A DNA stretch of 8,156 nucleotides from Flavobacterium sp. (GTDB lineage: Bacteria > Bacteroidota > Bacteroidia > Flavobacteriales > Flavobacteriaceae), in assembly GCA_030150335.1 (NCBI GenBank), contig JASLGC010000258.1:1-8156 (forward strand). The letters run 5' to 3'. Shown piece by piece: positions 5,999 to 8,156 of the stretch. Numbering within the stretch: position 1 is the first letter of the stretch; each line of letters begins with the position of its first letter. Made by a program: the position numbers and the translations under genes. The notes beneath the pieces were generated by a model. That model was not told the origin of the DNA, did not search any database, and worked only from the letters and a program-made list of their open reading frames with translations.

Positions 5999-7531
5999 TT
6001 ACTCTCCCATTACTTTATACGTTGGGTCCTTCATAATGTTTACCTCAACCATATCTTTGGCATTGTCTAACAAGCGATAACAATCATAACTCAAGTGACG
6101 CAGTGTGACCTTTTTATTGTGTGAAGCATACAATTTGGTAACTTTATTAACCGCTTCAATTGCAGACATATCAGCTATTCTTGACTCTTTGAAGTCAATG
6201 ATTACTTGTTCTGGGTCATCAAGTGGATTGAACTTATCTAAGAATGTTGCTGTTGACCCAAAGAACAATGGTCCGTATATATCATACACCTTATTCCCTT
6301 CTTTGTCTATTGAAACACGAGCGCCAATGCGTTTAGCATTGTCCCAAGCAAATACTAATGCTGAGATAATTACTCCTACAAATACAGCCAACGCAAGGTT
6401 ATGTAAGATAATTGTGATAGCTGCTACAGTAATTCCAACAATTACATCTGCCTTCGGCATTTTGGTAATCAGCTTAAACGAGAACCACTTGAAAGTTGTA
6501 ATAGCTACAATCATCATTACTCCAACTAATGCTGCCATTGGAATCTGTTCTATCACAGGGGCTCCAACCAAAATAACCATTAAAATAGTAACTGCACTTA
6601 GTATAGCTGAAATACGCGTACGACCACCTGAATTTAAGTTTACCAGCGTTTGAGCTACCATTGCACATCCCCCCATTCCTCCAAAGAACCCATTAATTAC
6701 ATTGGCATATCCTTGTGCTCTCGCCTCTTTATTCGTATCTCCTTTTGTATAGGTAATCTCATCTACCATGTTTAAAGTCAACAGCGATTCTATCAATCCT
6801 ACTGCTGCCATCACCACTGAATATGGTAAGATAATCTTTAAAGTTTCTAAAGTAAACGGTACGTTAGGCAAGTGAAACTGAGGTAACGAACCACTTACCG
6901 ATGCAATATCTGCCACGCGTTTGGTGTCTATCTGCAAAAAGAAAGCTACCGCTGTCAAAACTAATATTGCAACTAATGAGGAAGGAACGGCTTTAGTGAT
7001 TTTTGGCAATATCAACACAATTCCTATCGTTAGTAAGGTTAATCCTCCCATTATGATTAACGGCATACCTGATAACCACTGTGTTTGTCCATCGACAACA
7101 ACGGAGAATTGCTTCACTTGTGCCATAAAGATTATCACCGCCAATCCGTTTAAGAATCCATACATTACAGGTTGCGGAATAAGTCGAACAAACTTACCAA
7201 GCTTTAATACTCCTACTAAAAATTGTATAATACCTGCTAAAACAACAGCTGCCAACAAATACTGTACACCTTCTGTGCTTATCAAAGCCATCATCACTAC
7301 AATTGTAGCTCCTGCTCCACCAGCTATCATACCTGGTCGTCCACCAAAAAAGGCGGTAACTATCCCCATTAAAAAAGCAGCATATAGCCCCATTAATGGC
7401 GATAATCCTGCTAATATGGCAAAGGATAACGACTCTGGTATCATTGTCATTGCAGAGGTCAGTCCAGCAAATATCTCGTTTTTATATCCGTATTTTCGAA
7501 GTGACTGAACCTCAGCCCATAATTCTCTCAT
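5999..7531 (-). CDS. SulP family inorganic anion transporter with STAS domain
   Basis: This 510-residue inner-membrane protein belongs to the SulP (SLC26-related) family, whose bacterial members carry sulfate, bicarbonate or dicarboxylates, usually with H+ or Na+. The transmembrane core is about residues 20-397, with family motifs IPESLSFAILAGLSPLMGLYA (31-51), GRPGMIAGGAGA (64-75), LIPQPVMYGFLNGLAV (117-132) and GGMGGCAMVAQTLVNLNSGG (284-303, before RTR). A cytoplasmic STAS domain follows at about 415-505, with ADMSAIEAV (453-461) at the position of the conserved STAS loop. Length is within the family range, on the short side for the STAS part. Substrate cannot be set from sequence: the core resembles BicA-type bicarbonate carriers and DauA-type carriers, and no sulfate-assimilation or carbonic-anhydrase gene is adjacent. 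The ATG at 7531 precedes the first core motif by a normal distance. It is monocistronic, with two candidate -7 boxes and an inverted repeat just upstream. Confidence 0.95.
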   Translation of the reverse strand: MRELWAEVQSLRKYGYKNEIFAGLTSAMTMIPESLSFAILAGLSPLMGLYAAFLMGIVTAFFGGRPGMIAGGAGATIVVMMALISTEGVQYLLAAVVLAGIIQFLVGVLKLGKFVRLIPQPVMYGFLNGLAVIIFMAQVKQFSVVVDGQTQWLSGMPLIIMGGLTLLTIGIVLILPKITKAVPSSLVAILVLTAVAFFLQIDTKRVADIASVSGSLPQFHLPNVPFTLETLKIILPYSVVMAAVGLIESLLTLNMVDEITYTKGDTNKEARAQGYANVINGFFGGMGGCAMVAQTLVNLNSGGRTRISAILSAVTILMVILVGAPVIEQIPMAALVGVMMIVAITTFKWFSFKLITKMPKADVIVGITVAAITIILHNLALAVFVGVIISALVFAWDNAKRIGARVSIDKEGNKVYDIYGPLFFGSTATFLDKFNPLDDPEQVIIDFKESRIADMSAIEAVNKVTKLYASHNKKVTLRHLSYDCYRLLDNAKDMVEVNIMKDPTYKVMGE

Positions 7532-7539
7532 AACTCTTT

Positions 7540-7569
7540 CCGTATTTTAAAAAGATTGCAAAAATACGG
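7540..7569. promoter_or_regulatory. Inverted repeat over a candidate -7 box in the transporter leader
   Basis: CCGTATTTT (7540-7548) and AAAATACGG (7561-7569) form a perfect 9-bp inverted repeat with a 12-nt spacer, starting 9 nt before the transporter start codon. A minus-strand TATTTTTG (7559-7566), matching TAnnTTTG, lies over one arm. This could be an operator for a dimeric repressor at the promoter. If transcription starts further upstream at the 7598 box, it could instead be a leader hairpin next to the start codon. Confidence 0.45.
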
Positions 7570-7597
7570 CATTCTACTTGTGATTGAATTTATTTAA

Positions 7598-7605
7598 CAA
7601 AGGTA
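7598..7605 (-). promoter_or_regulatory. Candidate -7 box of the SulP transporter gene
   Basis: The minus strand reads TACCTTTG, an exact match to TAnnTTTG and identical to the box before the ankyrin lipoprotein gene. It would give a leader of about 60 nt containing the whole inverted repeat at 7540-7569. No TTG is found 17-23 nt upstream, so the -33 element is weak. Confidence 0.4.
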
Positions 7606-7670
7606 TAAGTAGGCTTTAAATACTATAACTCCCCTAAATTCTCTTATTTACACCAATCTATATTTTATAA

Positions 7671-7708
7671 AATAAAAGAAGCCTTGTAGAAATAAATCTA
7701 CAAGGCTT
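7671..7708 (-). terminator. Intrinsic terminator upstream of the SulP gene
   Basis: A perfect 12-bp stem pairs AAGCCTTGTAGA (7679-7690) with TCTACAAGGCTT (7697-7708) around AATAAA. On the minus strand it is followed by a T-rich tract (TTTTATTTTAT). It lies about 350 nt beyond the stop of the gene at the right edge and about 150 nt before the transporter. A short minus-strand reading frame (7754-7698, 18 codons, Leu/Val-rich) ends with its TAG inside the stem, which is compatible with either chance or an attenuator. Confidence 0.8.
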
Positions 7709-7817
7709 TAACAAACAACCCTAACTCCACTAATAAAACTAACCATACCTTCATAGCAATTTTTTTTATTACGGTTAAATTTTGAAGATATGGCCGCTTC
7801 TTAACAAAGCTGAATTA

Positions 7818-7865
7818 GCATAGTACAAAACACTTTAATAAAGTGCACCAATCACAGTACTATGC
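7818..7865. other. Nested stem-loop structure
   Basis: An outer perfect 9-bp stem pairs GCATAGTAC (7818-7826) with GTACTATGC (7857-7865). Inside it, CACTTT (7831-7836) pairs with AAAGTG (7840-7845) around AAT. There is no T-run on either side, so this is not a simple terminator. It could be a structured part of a minus-strand RNA that ends at the 7671-7708 terminator, or a protein-binding DNA site. Confidence 0.4.
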
Positions 7866-7884
7866 CTGATTAATATAAAAAAAA

Positions 7885-7892
7885 CAATACTA
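7885..7892 (-). promoter_or_regulatory. Weak candidate -7 box before the nested stem-loop
   Basis: The minus strand reads TAGTATTG, one base off TAnnTTTG, with a TTG 17 nt upstream, a spacing accepted in Flavobacterium promoters. Transcription from here to the terminator at 7671 would make an RNA of about 200 nt with no significant coding sequence. Confidence 0.2.
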
Positions 7893-7991
7893 TTCACTTT
7901 TTAATACCTCAATGAGTATTTTCCTTAATTGCTTGCTTCACGAGATATTGAATAACATTAAAAAACAATGATACCCCCCGTTACATCCATC

Positions 7992-8010
7992 AGAATCATT
8001 CTAAATGATT
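7992..8010. repeat. Overlapping short palindromes
   Basis: AGAAT-C-ATTCT (7992-8002) overlaps AATCATT-CTA-AATGATT (7994-8010), both perfect. They lie about 50 nt past the stop of the gene at the right edge. There is no T-run, so a terminator role is doubtful. The AT-rich palindrome recalls sites bound by metal regulators, but this is not a match to a defined consensus. Confidence 0.3.
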
Positions 8011-8058
8011 ACGCTATTTTTAGTATGTTCTTCCTTTATATAATTTAACCTCACTCTG

Positions 8059-8156
8059 TTACTTTACAACAAAAACAATGTTTGCATAAGAATCTGGCTC
8101 AGCATTTTTAAGCACTTCATATTTTAATTCTCCATCAGTACTAACAGATATAATCT
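8059..8156 (-). CDS. C-terminal end of an unidentified protein (5' end outside window)
   Basis: The last 32 codons of a minus-strand gene read ISVSTDGELKYEVLKNAEP, then DSYANIVFVVK and TAA at 8059-8061. The frame is open to the window edge, and codon choice looks coding. The alternating hydrophobic end suggests a final beta strand of a small soluble or secreted beta domain, but there is too little to name a family. The next gene downstream in the same direction is the SulP transporter, 527 nt away with a terminator between, so they are not an operon. Confidence 0.7.
   Translation of the reverse strand, partial: IISVSTDGELKYEVLKNAEPDSYANIVFVVK

Noticed and set aside
6105..7508. Long plus-strand frames of 182 and 195 codons, and a 64-codon minus-strand frame at 6474-6668
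   Set aside because: All are shadows of the SulP gene, which has strong family motifs through the whole interval.
7715..7726. Telomere-like ACCCTAAC sequence
   Set aside because: It occurs as a single copy in an A/C-rich stretch; there is no tandem array.
7973..7980. Run of six C as a phase-variation tract
   Set aside because: It lies outside any gene or recognisable promoter and is too short to propose slippage control.

Overview
The window is 8.2 kb of AT-rich chromosome, most likely from a member of the Bacteroidota and probably a Flavobacteriaceae species; the genus cannot be fixed from sequence alone. The evidence is low GC content, a DUF2853 protein, little use of Shine-Dalgarno sequences, upstream boxes matching the Bacteroidota -7 consensus TAnnTTTG, and terminators with AAAGCC/GGCTTT stem bases. 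All genes except the first are on the minus strand. There is no rRNA, tRNA, insertion sequence, prophage or CRISPR array.

Layout in + coordinates: (1) 1-274, the 3' end of a DUF2853 gene on the + strand, followed by a perfect terminator hairpin. (2) 590-1945 (-), an orphan membrane protein with about 12-13 spans and no recognised family. (3) 2368-5443 (-), three co-directional genes read in the order AraC-type regulator, ankyrin-repeat lipoprotein, exported amidohydrolase of the cytosine deaminase type; a strong hairpin lies beyond the last one. (4) 5444-5998, a 555-bp gap holding the AraC upstream region, a terminator, and what looks like a decayed small gene. (5) 5999-7531 (-), a SulP anion transporter with a C-terminal STAS domain. 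(6) 7532-8058, a 527-bp gap with two candidate -7 boxes and an inverted repeat before the transporter, a terminator, and a nested stem structure. (7) 8059-8156 (-), the last 32 codons of an unidentified gene.

How the genes may work together: the three-gene group looks like one functional unit. The regulator has a cupin-like sensor domain, the ankyrin protein should be a lipid-anchored envelope protein, and the amidohydrolase carries a Tat-like signal and should act outside the cytoplasm. The enzyme keeps the metal ligands and catalytic Glu of CodA but has Ser where E. coli CodA has Asp314, so its substrate is probably a different cyclic amidine or imide. The transporter seems to be a separate unit with its own leader. 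The least explained material is the intergenic DNA on the minus strand: terminators lie roughly 180-380 nt beyond stop codons, with apparent gene decay or structured RNA in between.
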